A stretch of DNA of 64,000 nt from Lumnitzera littorea (taxonomy: Eukaryota > Streptophyta > Magnoliopsida > Myrtales > Combretaceae). The first letter of the stretch is position 1. Every line of letters begins with the position of its first letter. The DNA is taken from contig JAMXBB010000001.1 of the NCBI GenBank assembly GCA_024138015.1, forward strand, positions 87,977,872 through 88,041,871. The letters are read 5' to 3'. Below the pieces are notes generated by a model. That model worked only from the letters and a program-made list of their open reading frames with translations. It was not told the origin of the DNA and did no database searches. Position numbers and translations under genes: made by a program. This document shows, one piece after another, positions 25,141 through 37,279 of the stretch.

Positions 25141-25750
25141 TGTCATTAATAGAATTCTACCAGTAGAGTGAGATGTACTAGGCCTTGGTATAGCTGGTTA
25201 TAGGCTTATAAGACATAACACAATGAGAAGTGTCGAAGTGTTATCTGACATAATTGCTTCGATGCTTAGGTTAGTTTTGTTTGAGAATGAGAAAGTAAGA
25301 ATGTAGGAACGCAAGAGAGCTAAATAACTTAAGAGTTGTAATGTATGTGAAGGTCATTTACCGTTAGGTATATCTTGCTATTTATAGAGAGGAGTCAAAG
25401 AGAACCTAAGAGCACATTTGCACATCAAGGTATCTACTAAGCTTGGAGAGTGGGGGTTGTACTAACAATCATATCCCAAGAATTTAAGGATTTGTTTATT
25501 AACCAAGTCACGCCTTATCTAGTAATGTTGTCCAACGGTACACGACTTGAGGCCAGGTTAGGAACAGTACAGCGTTCGTCCCTATTGAGCCCTTATACTA
25601 GTTAGATGTGAGACTAGATGGATTAACTACAAAGTTAGTTAGGCCTGTTAAGGAGAGATCACATTAGGCATGAGCCCATTTAGGTCAACCTAAGGTCAAG
25701 TTAAGTCGCCATGAGTTGAAGGAAACCATCTCCAAAATCTCCTATCAACA
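25141..25750 (-). mobile_element. 5' LTR of gypsy element C
   Basis: On the minus strand it runs from TGTTGATAGGAGATTTTGG to AATGACA, 610 bp with TG...CA ends. A TATA-like CTATAAATAG lies at about 25,388-25,379. It is followed by the primer site and gag in the right order. Confidence 0.85.
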
Positions 25751-27100
25751 GACCATAACCCACAATAACAAACATAAGACATATTGATTGATAATTTTGA
25801 ATATTCATTAGTTAGGTTTAATCAACCCTAATACGCACAAGCAACAAATAACAATTATGTATATGTGATGCATTTAAAGCATTGTATAATAAAATCAATA
25901 CCTAATCTATATAAAATATAGATTAATATGCAATATTTAAAGATCACAAACTTCATACTAAAACTTTTATTCCTCATTTATCAAAGTGATTAAAGGCCTA
26001 CTAGGTCAAGGATTAGATTTCCAACTAAAAGGATCAAACTAGTAGCCTTAAGAAATTAAATTGAAACAAAGAAAAGGGGAAGACCTGTCAACCATAATTG
26101 GTCTTCCTAAGGTTGCTCAAGCAACTTGTAGCGACCATTGGATTAGAGGCTAGTCAACCATAGGTCCTACGGAGCGTTTGGATGGCCATGCTTTTGGTTG
26201 GTTAACCACATTTCAAAGGCATTTCCACTTAAGATTTCAACTTTAGTTAATTTTGCATAGTTACTAAAGGTTTAGACACTTAAACTTTCATTAAAATTAT
26301 GAACTTACACTAAAGATTTCAACTTATTCCTTAATGGTCCAATGCTTAAGTTTCATCCAAATCTATAATCAATTAAATCTTTTAATTCTAGGGTTAGGAT
26401 TAAGAAGAGAAAAAAATTTTAAATCGGTTCACTTTTTTATTTTTTACCAAAAAAAAATGGTTTACATTAAATCATTCAATGAATTAAATAGTATTAAGGG
26501 AAATTCTCACCCTTAATGTCCTTATTATAATCTTTTACATGCATGATTCTCTTGAAACTAATAATTGCCTTAATCCAAAAAATTATCATTAGAAATCCAT
26601 AAATTTATAGCATATTAGTGAAATGAATGAGTTCAAGTGTAATCTCACCACTTTATTGATAACTAGGTGATTCTTTACTACCTTTCTTCTTAACCACATA
26701 GCAAAGGGAGTCTTTTCTAAAACAATTGTCAATTCCAATCAATTATATAAAAAGAATGAGAAACTCACTACTATCTAGATGTTGTACGTAAAAGTGAGGG
26801 AAAAGCGATGTCGACTTCTTCATGAAAAGGAGGCAACAACAAGTTGCTTTAGAGAGAGAGAGAGAGACAAATTGGTGGTGTAATCTTAGGTGAGAGAGGG
26901 AGAGTGAGAGAGAGAAGATAAAAGCTTAAGTTTGGCTTTGTTTGTTTTAAGAGTACAAAAGAAACGAAGGAGGGTCTTACAAATTTATGTCATAGGAAAA
27001 AGGGTCTTAATTACTCTTTTGCTTTGTTTTGAAATGAATTATTGAGGCAATTCACAACATTTACATAATTCAATGCAAAACAAAGCTTAGGAGTTTTGAC
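25751..27100. other. Unassigned AT-rich region
   Basis: No coding frame or domain recognised. Contains an AG-rich microsatellite at about 26,850-26,915. It may be eroded transposon sequence. Confidence 0.4.
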
Positions 27101-27339
27101 GGGATCCGATGCATTTGTGCGATGAAGTTGTGGGGTCAGGTGGGAAATTTGATAGAGAGGTATGTTATGAACTTGTGAATCAACAAAGGAGATGTTTGGG
27201 GAGTTCTACAAAAACTGACTTGGAATATTCTGCTGGTTGTTTGTGTGATAGAAATCTGTTAGCAGCAACTAGTAGCGTGGATAGCTTAGTGCATTAGCAA
27301 TCATCACTAAATCTATACTCTTATCGTTGGATCAATTCC

Positions 27340-27660
27340 AAATGCAATTCTGGTGGCCCTATTGAAATGTGGATTTCCCCCCAATTTCAATGCTATAAAA
27401 CTAAATGTAAATGGACCTTTTGACCATTTAAGTGGAAAACTGACCATGGCTATAGTTACGCAAGATAGTAAGGGTGTTCTTATTGATGGATTAGTTTTTA
27501 CGGACTTAGTTTATGATGTAGAAATGGTTGAAGCATCTGCTATTTTAGGTGTAGTCAAGTAGGCGCTGAAGAAGGATTGGAATCAAGTGATTATCAAAAT
27601 GGATGCTCTCAACATATATAGTAGCCTTACTTCATATGAGTCTATAGTATCTTAGCATTC
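27340..27660 (+). pseudogene. RNase H-like (RVT_3) fragment, probably LINE-derived
   Basis: The reading LKCGFPPNFNAIKLNVNGPF, then IVTQDSKGVLIDGL, MVEASAILGVVK and IIKMDALN follows the plant RVT_3 RNase H pattern: KLNVDG, a D-S-x-G turn, an E-A pair and a final acidic residue. The first catalytic Asp appears as Asn in LNVNG. A stop at 27,560 and loss of anything before or after mark it as a fragment. This domain occurs at the C-terminus of plant LINE reverse transcriptases and as stand-alone genes. A LINE origin is the better guess here. Confidence 0.6.
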
Positions 27661-27664
27661 TATG

Positions 27665-28280
27665 CCTATCATTTTTTAAATTTCTAGTTTGCTAAGTAAA
27701 CATTCTTTCCTTTACGTGTCATTAGTGAGTAGATGTTTGAGTAAAGTAACTGATTGGGTAGCTATCCATTATAGGAAGATGATGTGTCCTAATAATTGGG
27801 TTCTTAGACCTCATTCTCTATTCTTGCTTTGCTATTGGATGAATCTATTTCAGAACCTTCAAACTTTGTATCTTTTGCCCAACCTTAAGGGCCTCATCAC
27901 TAATATATAGCTAAGTGTGCTTTTGGAAAAAAAAAATGCAAAATGAAACAACTCTTTTCATTAATAATGTTTTCATTGTGTATTTTGAGAATTTATAATA
28001 TATTTGTAAATAAAAGTACTATTACGTGTTATAACTTTATATAGTTAAAGAATAATATTTATGTTGTACATTGTATAGAGGATGGGAAGTAATGGAATGT
28101 AACATGACCTATCTCAATAGGAGAAGAATGTCTCTTTGTATGAGTTATAAGGTATTAATGAAATGGTGAGTAACATGATTAATTAATTAAATCTTCAAAA
28201 ATATTCTGAAATTTTACTGTATAAAGGCTAGAGTATTTAAGTAAAAAACATAACATATTTATGTCAAACAAAGACAACGT
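27665..28280. other. Unassigned AT-rich region
   Basis: No gene seen. A short A-run at about 27,930 could be the tail of the RNase H-bearing LINE. Confidence 0.35.
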
Positions 28281-28480
28281 AATGAGAACTTAATTTTTTA
28301 TCTTAAGTGGTTGTAGAAGTTTGAAGGATTCAAACAAAATTTTAATAAACCTGAGAAAACTAATTTTCCAAGAAAAGAATAATGCATTGTGATGAAATTT
28401 GTGAACCTAAAAATGGCAATACATCCAATGTTAAAGTGTTACATAGTCAATATGAAATTGAGCACCTACTAAAAGGAAAA
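28281..28480 (+). repeat. Dispersed repeat, copy 1 (copia-associated)
   Basis: Diverged direct copies of this segment lie at about 32,360-32,520 and 50,600-50,700. All three contain ATACATCCAATGTTAAA or a variant, then TTACATAGTCA-like sequence. They sit beside pieces of the old copia element and are probably parts of its ends. Confidence 0.6.
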
Positions 28481-28620
28481 AAAAAAGAAAAGAAAAGAGG
28501 AAAGATGAGTTGGTTCGTATAAGATTTTATGCATCAATGAGTTAAATATATATACGAGTGCTGTTACATAAGTTGCAATGAGTTTTGAGACCTTTGAGGC
28601 TATGTAGTAAATTATTTTTT

Positions 28621-29682
28621 GAAAAATATATAAACGTCCTTAACGTTTACCTCTTTTTCTATTTCAGTCTTTAAAGATTTAAAATTCTTGTATGAGTCCT
28701 CAATGTTTATAAAATTTACAAATGAGTCCTTCCATTAGTTTTGTTGTTAATACTGACATATGGTGCAATCTAATTCATTCAAATAATTAATTTAATTAAA
28801 TAAATGAATAATATACTATTTAAGTAAAATTAATAAAAATATAGAAAAAATAAAAAGCTGGAAAATCAAATATATTTAGTAATAGATATACTTATATACA
28901 TAAGTATTAACATTTATATTTAAATATTTTAATAAAACTTAAAAAATTTTGTAAAAATAAAATAAAAATGAAAAAAGAGCAAATCTAACCATCCTTTGCC
29001 ATTGGATGGCTAGATTTCAGCCGAAGTGAAGAACTATATCGCTACCTACTTTGAAAGGCGGGTTGTGCGATTCATTGTTGGCTTTTTTTTTTTTGTTTTT
29101 TTTGTTCAATTTTAGGTGACCATAACTATGGGACCGAAGGGGTTAGGGTTGCGCAACCCCCTTCACGTGGTGGAGGGCTACTATTCATGGTCGTCGGTGG
29201 GTTACACAACCTATTTTTTAAAGTAGGTCGCGACTCATTTCTCCACTTTAACAAAAATTCGGCCGCCCTTATTGTTAAGTGGCCAAATTTTTTTGTTTTT
29301 ATATATTTTCAATTTTTTTACTAATTTTCTTAATTTTTATTTATTTAATTTAAAATTAATATTAATTTATAAATATGTATATGACTGTATATATATCAAA
29401 TCCATTCCATAAGTGAATTTTCAATTTTGCAATTCTTTTTTTTTTTTATTTTTCTATATATATTTTTTGTTATTTTTATAAATATTTTATTATTTTTTTA
29501 TTTAACAATTACACATAAATTACTCATATGTTGCTATGTGCTCATTAACAAAAAAATCTGACGGAAACTAATGGAATGATTTATTTGATAAAAGTTTAAA
29601 ATGTAAAAGACTGAAATAGAATCAATAAAAGTATTGAAATAGACGAAAAAGTAAATATTGATGACTTTTTTCTATTTTTTCC
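28621..29682. mobile_element. Foldback / long-TIR element (MITE-like)
   Basis: About 1.06 kb and palindromic over most of its length. The outer arms match: TCTATTTCAGTCTTTAAAG near the left end and, reversed, TCTATTTCAGTCTTTTACA near the right. The inner arms also match: CTACCTACTTTGAAAGGCGG against CGACCTACTTTAAAAAATAG reversed, with CAACCC-bearing sequence in the middle. It has no coding frame. The shape resembles nonautonomous Mutator-like elements. Clear target duplications were not resolved. Confidence 0.7.
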
Positions 29683-29839
29683 TTAATCATATATCTCCAT
29701 GGATAGGTGAAGAGAAGTCTCCTTTTGAAATTTTACATATAAGGTCAAGACAAATGTAAATTACTTTTGGCTATTTAGTTTAGTTTGTTATGCTTATATT
29801 CCAAAATCTAACGAAAGTACCCAAAAGTAAAATAAGTGT

Positions 29840-30838
29840 ATTTTTATTAGCTATGATCCATACAAGAAAGGTTGGAGGTGTATAAATCTAGAAACAAAGA
29901 ATTTTGTTATATTTAGAGATGTTGTGTTAGATGAAGTATCATCTTATTATCAAGAAGTTGCTCATAATTTTGATCAAGAGAATTTTCAGCTACTACCTAA
30001 AAATAGCATGGAAGCTTCATACTATGATGAATTTCTAGTATCAAAAAGCTCTAATTTAAAAGGTGGTGAATAACAAGTTGAAAGGAGATCTAGCAAGGAG
30101 AAAAGATGGCTAACACAATAACTCAAAATGTTATGTGACAAATCAACCATTATTCTATTGCTTCATGCTTCTTTATAGGAGCAATAGATGAAGAAGAGCC
30201 GGCAAGTATGAGGAAACTAATGATTAAGTAGAACGGGAAGCAATTATACAAGAAAAAAAAATTAAAGCTTTAAACAGAATCTAAACATGTAAGTTAGTGT
30301 CAAAACTAAAGAATTGTGAGCCCATCAAATAGGACTGTTAATAAATGCAAAGCTTGCCTTGTTGCATACAGGTTTTCTCAAAACTATAGGTTTGATTATG
30401 AGGAGACATTCATTCCAAATGCAAAAATGGTAACACGAGGATCATTTTTTTTTTTCCTTACAACCTTTAGAAGATGGAAATTATGGTAGCTTAATGTAAA
30501 GACTACATTTCTTTACAAAGAATTGGATCACAAAGTGCTTATGAAACAACTTAAATGCTATATTTCTAAGAAACATCCCTACCATGTTTAACAAACATAA
30601 CATGGTGTTATATGCCCTTAAATAAGCATCATATTCTTTTTATGGTAAAGTTGCTTAATGCTTTATCTTTTGCGAGTTTAAAGTTTCAAATGCAGTTTCT
30701 ACTTTATTCGTTAAACTAGAAACAAATATGCATTTGCTAGTCTTATTGTACATAGGTGACACAAAGATTATTAGATATAATGTAGTAGAGATTTCTAAGC
30801 TAGAAGAATCACCTGTCCGTTCAATTTGAGATGAAGAG
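29840..30838 (+). pseudogene. Copia pol fragment, unit 1 (post-integrase to RT)
   Basis: It begins with the segment after integrase (YDPYKKGWRCINLETKNF, then VIFRDVVLDEVSS). RT follows: KGFSQNYRFDYEETFIPNAK at about 30,370-30,430, then a decayed LYIGDTKII in place of the YVDD block. Stops and gaps are frequent. It is cut at 30,838 by solo LTR K, after which a few dozen bases of RT continue at 32,191. A second, diverged copy of the same RT lies at 32,627-33,638. Confidence 0.75.
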
Positions 30839-32185
30839 TGATAAGCTTTAAATTAATTATATTTTAATTAGTGATTTTTCATAATTTTCCATTAAATTTT
30901 GAGTTTATTTTTAGATAATGATACTTAATTGAATGAAATTTTGTTTTCTAGGTTTTAAAATGATTTACGCGAGAAAACGAGAAGACAGAAACAAGTTTTA
31001 CTCAAATCAAAGCTAAAATGAGCAAGTTATGAAAGTTTAAAGATCGACACAACCGAATGATATGATTGTGTTGTTTCAAAGCGAATTTAGAGTTTATTTT
31101 CAAGTATTACGGCTAGTAACATGACTAAACGACAAGATCATGTCCTCGGTTATGTCATTCTTAGTTTTGAAAGAAAAAGAAGAAAACATTAGTGGCAGTC
31201 AATTACACAACTAGGGGATACGGTCGTGTCCCCAATCATGTTGTTTGCAGCTGACATATTTTTCTCACTTCCTATATGAAGCTTCGTTCGGGTTTATTTA
31301 GATAGAACTTTTAGTACGACTTTTTAAAAGTTTTTCAAGTCAAGAACACTCAAGAGAGTAAGACACAAAGAAGACGTTAAAACTCAAACTTTTATGTATT
31401 TCATGATTCTTTCTTCTATTTCCTTCTATTCTTTGATTTTAGATTGTTATTTTATGATGTGTATATAGTAGATCTTTAGTATCTAGGTCTTGTAAAACTT
31501 AGGTCTCACATGTGACAATTGGTTTATTTAGATCTAATAAAGATCTTTATTCTTTTCGAATTAATTATGTTCACTTGCATGTTTTAGATTGACTATTCTA
31601 CAAGTTATTAATTTAAATTTGATATTATACCAGAAGATCGAGAGATTTCTTGTATAATTAGATCTAATATAGTTAATGAAAGTTTGTGCAATGTTATAGA
31701 TAAATTTCAAGACTTTTCCGAAATTATAATCTTATTTTTAAGAGAATCCGCTATACGATTAATACGATCTTAGATTACGCTATGGGGAAGAACTTCTATT
31801 AGGTAATCTAGAGATTATAATTAATAAGCTTAAAGAAGTTATTAACTTTAAAAGAGAGTTCTCTCGGTTAAGAAGAAATTAAAGATTGAATTAGATTATT
31901 TTTAAGGAAAGTTACATGTATAGATCTAGGGAATCAAGATTTAGGTACATCATTAAGTCTTGAATTTAATCTTTAATATTTTTCTTTCTTGTTTAGTTCT
32001 TGATTTATTATTAAATTAATTAGTTGCTGTAATTTTAATTTAAAGCATTGAATTTTTGAAATTGAATTTATATGGTTAAATAATAGAACTAATGTTAGTA
32101 TTAGTATTTAGGGTCTTTAAGAGATCGACACCTGGACTCATAATCCACTTCACTATAATTTGATAAATGCATTTACCTCGTATTA
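30839..32185 (+). mobile_element. Solo LTR K in copia RT
   Basis: Starts TGATAAGCTTTAAATT and ends CTCGTATTA (a CA end mutated to TA), 1,347 bp, with target duplication AAGAG at 30,834-30,838 and 32,186-32,190. The host RT resumes after it (GAGAAGTTGG against GGGAAGTTGT in unit 2). The tail GAGATCGACACCTGGACTC resembles the end of Athila-type gypsy LTRs. No internal region is present. Confidence 0.82.
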
Positions 32186-32359
32186 AAGAGCTCAAGAGAA
32201 GTTGGTTGTTCTCTACTAATTAATCTAACTCCATAATATCCTACTTATTTTTTCCTTTATTTTAGTGGTTTTTTCTTTTTTCAATGTTACCATCTAAAGG
32301 TTAGAGGACATAAGAAGAAAAGTAATAAAAATAATGTTTGACAAAGAAAATGTGACAAA

Positions 32360-32520
32360 AACTTAACCACTTATCTTAAAAGGTTGTCAATGGTTGAAGA
32401 TTTTTAAACAAAAATGAACAAATAAGCAAACCTAAAGGACTAATTTTCCATTGCATTAAAGAGATAATAATACAGCCAATATTAAAACTTTACATAATTA
32501 GTATGAAATTGAGTGCGTGC
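32360..32520 (+). repeat. Dispersed repeat, copy 2 (copia-associated)
   Basis: Direct, diverged copy of 28,281-28,480 lying just before unit 2 of the copia RT. Confidence 0.6.
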
Positions 32521-32626
32521 AAACTCTTAGAAAGTTTGAGGATTGAAATGGAAAAAAAAAGTTCAAATGATTAATTAGAAAATGTAGTAAAATTTGAGGA
32601 CTAAACGAGTAATTTTCCCAAAAAAT

Positions 32627-33638
32627 TAAATCTTTAAACAAAACCCAAACATAGAAGTTGGTATCAAAACTAGAGAATTATTAACCCATTACTTGCAAAT
32701 GGGTTCATCATTCAAAGATAAATCTACTGAGACTATTGACAAATGTAAAGCTAAACACATAGATTTTCTCAAAGCTATAGATTAGATATTATGAGGAGAC
32801 ATTAAGTCCAATTGCATAAATGGTAACACTAAGGTCAATTTTTTCTTTTGTAGCCTTTAGAAGATGGAAATTATGGTAGCTTGATGTAAAGAATGCATTT
32901 CTTTATGGATAACTAGATTAGGAGGTGTCTATGGAATAGCCCAAAGTCTATTTTCCTAAGGAGCATCCCCACCATACTTACAGACTTAAAATGGCATTGT
33001 ATGCCCTTAAATAAGGGTTGTGTGGTTGGTATGGTTATGTTGTTTGGTATTTTATCTTTTGTAGGTCTAAAGTTTTAGATGCAAATTTCTAATTTATTTA
33101 TTAGACTAGGATCAAATATGCATTTGCCAGTCCTATTGTATAAGGATGACATATTAATTACCTTGAGATAATGAAGTTAAGATTTCTATGTTGAAAGGTG
33201 ACCGATCAATTCAATTTAAGATAAAAAGTTTAGGGGAAGTTGTATTTTCTTTGTTTAGAAGTTGAAAAATCAAATGATGGATATCTTGTCTCAACAAAAA
33301 GGGCTACTCTATTGAGCTACATATGAAGCTAATGAAAGATGAAGGGAAGTTATTAAAGGATGTTAGAAGATTCTACCAACTTGTTGGTAGTTTAATTTAT
33401 TTAACTAAGGGAAGACCTAAATTGCTTATTATGTTGGTGTAGTCCCACAAATCATGCAATGTCCAAGGAGTTCTCGCTAAAATGCACCAAAGACAACTCT
33501 ACATTATGTAAAAGGCTTCCTTAATTATGCTTTTATGTACAAAAGATGTGAAAATTTTCATGTTAAGTGGCTTTACAGAAGCAGATTAGGTAGGAAATGC
33601 TAATTACAAGCATTCGACTTCAAGTTGTTGTTTCGGCA
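32627..33638 (+). pseudogene. Copia pol fragment, unit 2 (RT to RNase H, 5' part)
   Basis: This is a diverged copy of 30,255-30,838 that goes further. The RT block LYKDDILIT is at about 33,140, then GKLLKDVRRFYQLVGSLIYL at about 33,345-33,400, and the start of RNase H (SGFTEAD, then STSSCCFG) at 33,570-33,636. Element E interrupts RNase H at 33,639. The frame resumes at 50,318. Stops and shifts mark it as dead. Confidence 0.75.
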
Positions 33639-35306
33639 TGTTAGGTTCTCTCTTTGTAAGTTTTGATGATAAGAAAAGGTGTTTTATGAACTAAAAAAAA
33701 ATTATTGAGTGTGCTTGATTAAATTGAAAGAAATATATAATTTATTGAATAAATAAGTCAAAGGAATTATCTGGGGGCAAAGAATATCACAAAGGGAAAG
33801 ATAGTCTATTTTTTAAACAAACCTTAGAGGATTTGTTAAAGGGTATAAAAACAGTAAACTAGGCAAAACTGAGAGGATTTGTCAGAGGCAAAGTTTGGAA
33901 AGAACAAGTTACAAATAAAGTTGCGCAAAACTAATTAGATCGAATTATCGGTAATTTGTTTGCTTAAAGACCAAGCTCTACTTACTGGGTATATTTGGGT
34001 GCCAATACATTCTACTAAGTTAGATAATTATCTATAGGGATTAAATTAAAGAGGACAATTCTTATCATTTAAAAAAATAATATGCAGATTTTTTAATCTG
34101 TCATGATATGAAGTCATGAATTATTTGGATAATTTGGTGAACGAGATAGTTAAATAGATTTGAAGATCAGATTTGATCAAATCATGCAAGATATGTTGAA
34201 GCAGATTTAAGAGAGTCAAGAGAATAGATAAGGATGAATCTTTATTGGTTATTCATATCTTATCAAGTAAATATCAACTTATATCTCAAATTTTCAAATT
34301 CAATTTCGAAATTAATTGTTACAGATTTGCTAGGATATACAAAGATAAGGATTATTGCAGATGAAATTGAATTGGTTACAAGATTAAAGAACAAAATTCA
34401 ACATCATGTCCATTCTATGAATATTCTCATGAAGCCAAGATTTTTTTTTTTTTTTTTCCAATGGACATATCAGCAGAAGAACAAGATTTGCACGTGATAT
34501 ATTTTAAAGACCATATAAAAAATTCTTCAAGAAGTTTTCAAATAGATTTTTATTGATTCAAATTTCAAAATTCAAGTCAGCCAAGTTAGAGATATTTTTG
34601 CAAGATTTGATTTATCCAATGGCTAAGTTAAAGATAATTATCAAGTGATTAGATTTTGGTGCATCTAGCTATTACAAAGGAAGATATATATGCTACAACA
34701 ATTCGAAAATTCAAATACACAAGTTTGAAAATAAGATCAACATTGAAAAGCTAAAAACATTTTCATATCATAATAGTCAAAGGCTTTCTTAAAGGATTCT
34801 TTTAATTATACGAATTTCACATTTTATTTCTATCTTGTACTTAAACTTAAAGGATCATTTATATTATTTCCTCAATCTTATTTCTTATTTCCTTTAGAGT
34901 TAGGAAAACTACTAGAAGTGAAAATTACATATTTGTATCTCTCTGGATTTGAGTTTAGCCAAAGGTAGGCTAAGGAGGTCAAAGTAGAGAAATTAGTGAT
35001 TGTAATCCCTCAAAGTTATTATTGATCTTTTAAAGTGAATAGTGGAACGACATCGGTATAGAGTATCGAGTCCTTGACGATAGAACTAGAAGAGTACAGT
35101 ATGCACAAGGTCGAATCATTATAAATTTTGCACCTGATCTTCTCACTCTCTTACTCTTTTAATTTCATATTTTATTATTTCTTATTGTTTTCATGCCTAT
35201 CATATTTAGTAATCAAAAAGGGGAATTTAATTTTTTTTTTTTTTTGCATCTTTGAAAGTAACCAATTCAGCAACACCACCCCCCAGTTACTTAATGGGGA
35301 CCTACA
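33639..35306 (+). mobile_element. 5' LTR of Sirevirus element E
   Basis: Starts TGTTAGGTTCTCTCTTTG and ends GGGGACCTACA, 1,668 bp. It is preceded by CGGCA (33,634-33,638), which pairs with CAGCA after the 3' LTR (50,318-50,322) as a target duplication with one change. The motif TTTTGATGATAA near its start recurs in the 3' LTR and in solo LTR F. Confidence 0.9.
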
Positions 35307-35308
35307 TT

Positions 35309-35320
35309 TGGTATTAGAGC
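35309..35320 (+). other. Primer-binding site of element E (tRNA-Met type)
   Basis: TGGTATTAGAGC lies two bases after the LTR. It matches the TGGTATCAGAGC site complementary to initiator tRNA-Met used by plant copia elements, with one change. Confidence 0.85.
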
Positions 35321-35352
35321 ATAGCTCTTGATTATTTAGAATTCAAAGATCC

Positions 35353-36720
35353 ATGGCGAAAAATAATATATTTGTTGCTACAAATCATGATCCTTATTTT
35401 GTTGGTACAATCCTTGCTTAATGGAAATACAAGATGGAAACTTATGTCAAGGCAACTAACTACGACTCATGGGAGAGCATCGAGTTTAGGGACATTCAAA
35501 TTTAAATAGATGAAGATCCAGTACTTATTAAGGGTGAGAAAAGAAAAATTGAGAAGAATAATCAAGTAAAGAACTTATTATTGATGACAATTGCTCCATT
35601 TGAATATTGTTTAATTTCTTCTTGCAAAACTGCAAAGGATATCTAGGATACCTTGAGTGAGACACATGAAGGAACAACAACAATCAAGGATACTCACATT
35701 AATTTGTTGCTCCAACAATATCGTTATTAAAATTTCAATCAAGTGAAAAAATACGTGATATTTTTAATCATTTTATAGCTATCACGAATGAATTAACTTT
35801 GCTTGGTAAAAGGATTGATAACTCTAATCTTGTCCAAAAGATGCTAAGAATTTTGCTTAGGTCTTGGGATGCTAGGAAAATGGTGATTGAAGAAGCCCAA
35901 GACTTATCCAAGCTAACAGTCAACTAATAGAGAAGTTGTTGACTTATGAGTCACATATCAAGCATACAAATGAGTCAAAGAGAAGCAAGAAGATAATTGC
36001 ACTCAAAGCCCAAAAAGTTGAATTAGAGTCTAAGTTAGGGGATGATTCAAAAGATGATGATGGTGAGGATATAACCTTATTGGCTAGGAGGCCTAATAGA
36101 ATACTCAAGAGAAAAGGTAAGAAAAGTTTTCCAATAAACATTCATCATCTAACCATTTAAAATATGTCATAGGAAAAAGCTGTAAGGAAGAGAAAAAGAA
36201 AAGAAAGAGAAGGGAAAAAAAAAAAGAAGAAGGAGAAGAAGGAGTTGGTATACCATGGATGCAAGAAGCCTAAGCACATCAAGTACAAGTGTCCAATATT
36301 GTTGAAGAAATTAGAGAAGTATGACAAGAAGCATAAAGCATTGATGGCCACTTGGAGTAACCTAAACAAATCAAAGATAGATTCAGAAGATAATTCAAAG
36401 GAAGAAGAAGAGGCTAATCCGTATCTCGTGGCTATTTCAGATTTAACTTCTAACTATGAGGATGAAATGCCTAAAAGTGCGTGTAAATATATCAGAAGCT
36501 TATTCAAGCCACTTGAAAAGGCTAATATCAAATTAAATAAACAAGATGATGAAATTAAAGTATTAAAGAACAAGAAAGATGCTTTTTTGCAAATGAATTA
36601 TTTATTGGTGGTGAAAACGATATACTAAAAAATGATAATGAAAATCTACAAATTGATAATGAGAATCTTAAAATGAGTCAAGATTTGAAAAAGAAAATTT
36701 TATCTTGAAAGAATAAATAA
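35353..36720 (+). pseudogene. gag pseudogene of Sirevirus E
   Basis: ATG at 35,353 (MAKNNIFVATNHDPYF). A copia gag core follows (WKYKMETYVKATNYDSWESI) at about 35,425-35,480, then FNQVKK and LPKSLR-type spacing. A partial CCHC knuckle is at about 36,250-36,300 (GCKKPKHIKYKC), and a Lys/Glu-rich tail with likely coiled coil at 36,500-36,700. Its stops include TAA after GTILA and TAG after KDI, and the frame shifts at about 35,730 and 35,925. It would form the virus-like particle. Confidence 0.8.
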
Positions 36721-37279
36721 AAGAATTGAAAGTAAAGACAAATGGACTCTCCAATACGATTAGTACCACCTTCAATAAGTTTAATGAAAGTGATAAGAAA
36801 TTGCAGAAGTTGATTTCTTCTTAAAGATTAGATAATTCAAAGGTTGGTCTTGGTTATGAACATGGTGAATCATCTAACTTAATTAAAAAGACCACATTTG
36901 TTATAAGAAAAGAAGTAATTAGTAATGAGCCTATTAAAAATAGTAATGTGTGTAAAAATACCAAACCTTCTATTCAAGGCAAAGGGTATGTCAGAAGATA
37001 CCCTAATCAGAATAGCAAGAATCCTATCAGAGGATATGTTAGAGGACTAATTAGAGGGTATGTAAGAGGATACCCAAGCTAAAATAAGTAGAAATAGGTA
37101 ACGAATAGGTATAAAATATCTAATTCTTATACTTGCTTCTTCTATGGATATATTAAGAAATATTTTTTTTATAAAAATAACAAGCTCAATAATCAACAAG
37201 TTAAAAATTTGAACAATAAGAGCTTGAATTTCAGTGGACTTAAGCTAGTCTAGGTTCCAAAGAGAACTTAACCTTATCT

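Noticed and set aside
34441..34456. Poly-T tracts as gene terminators
   Set aside because: Such runs are everywhere in this AT-rich DNA and carry no position signal here.
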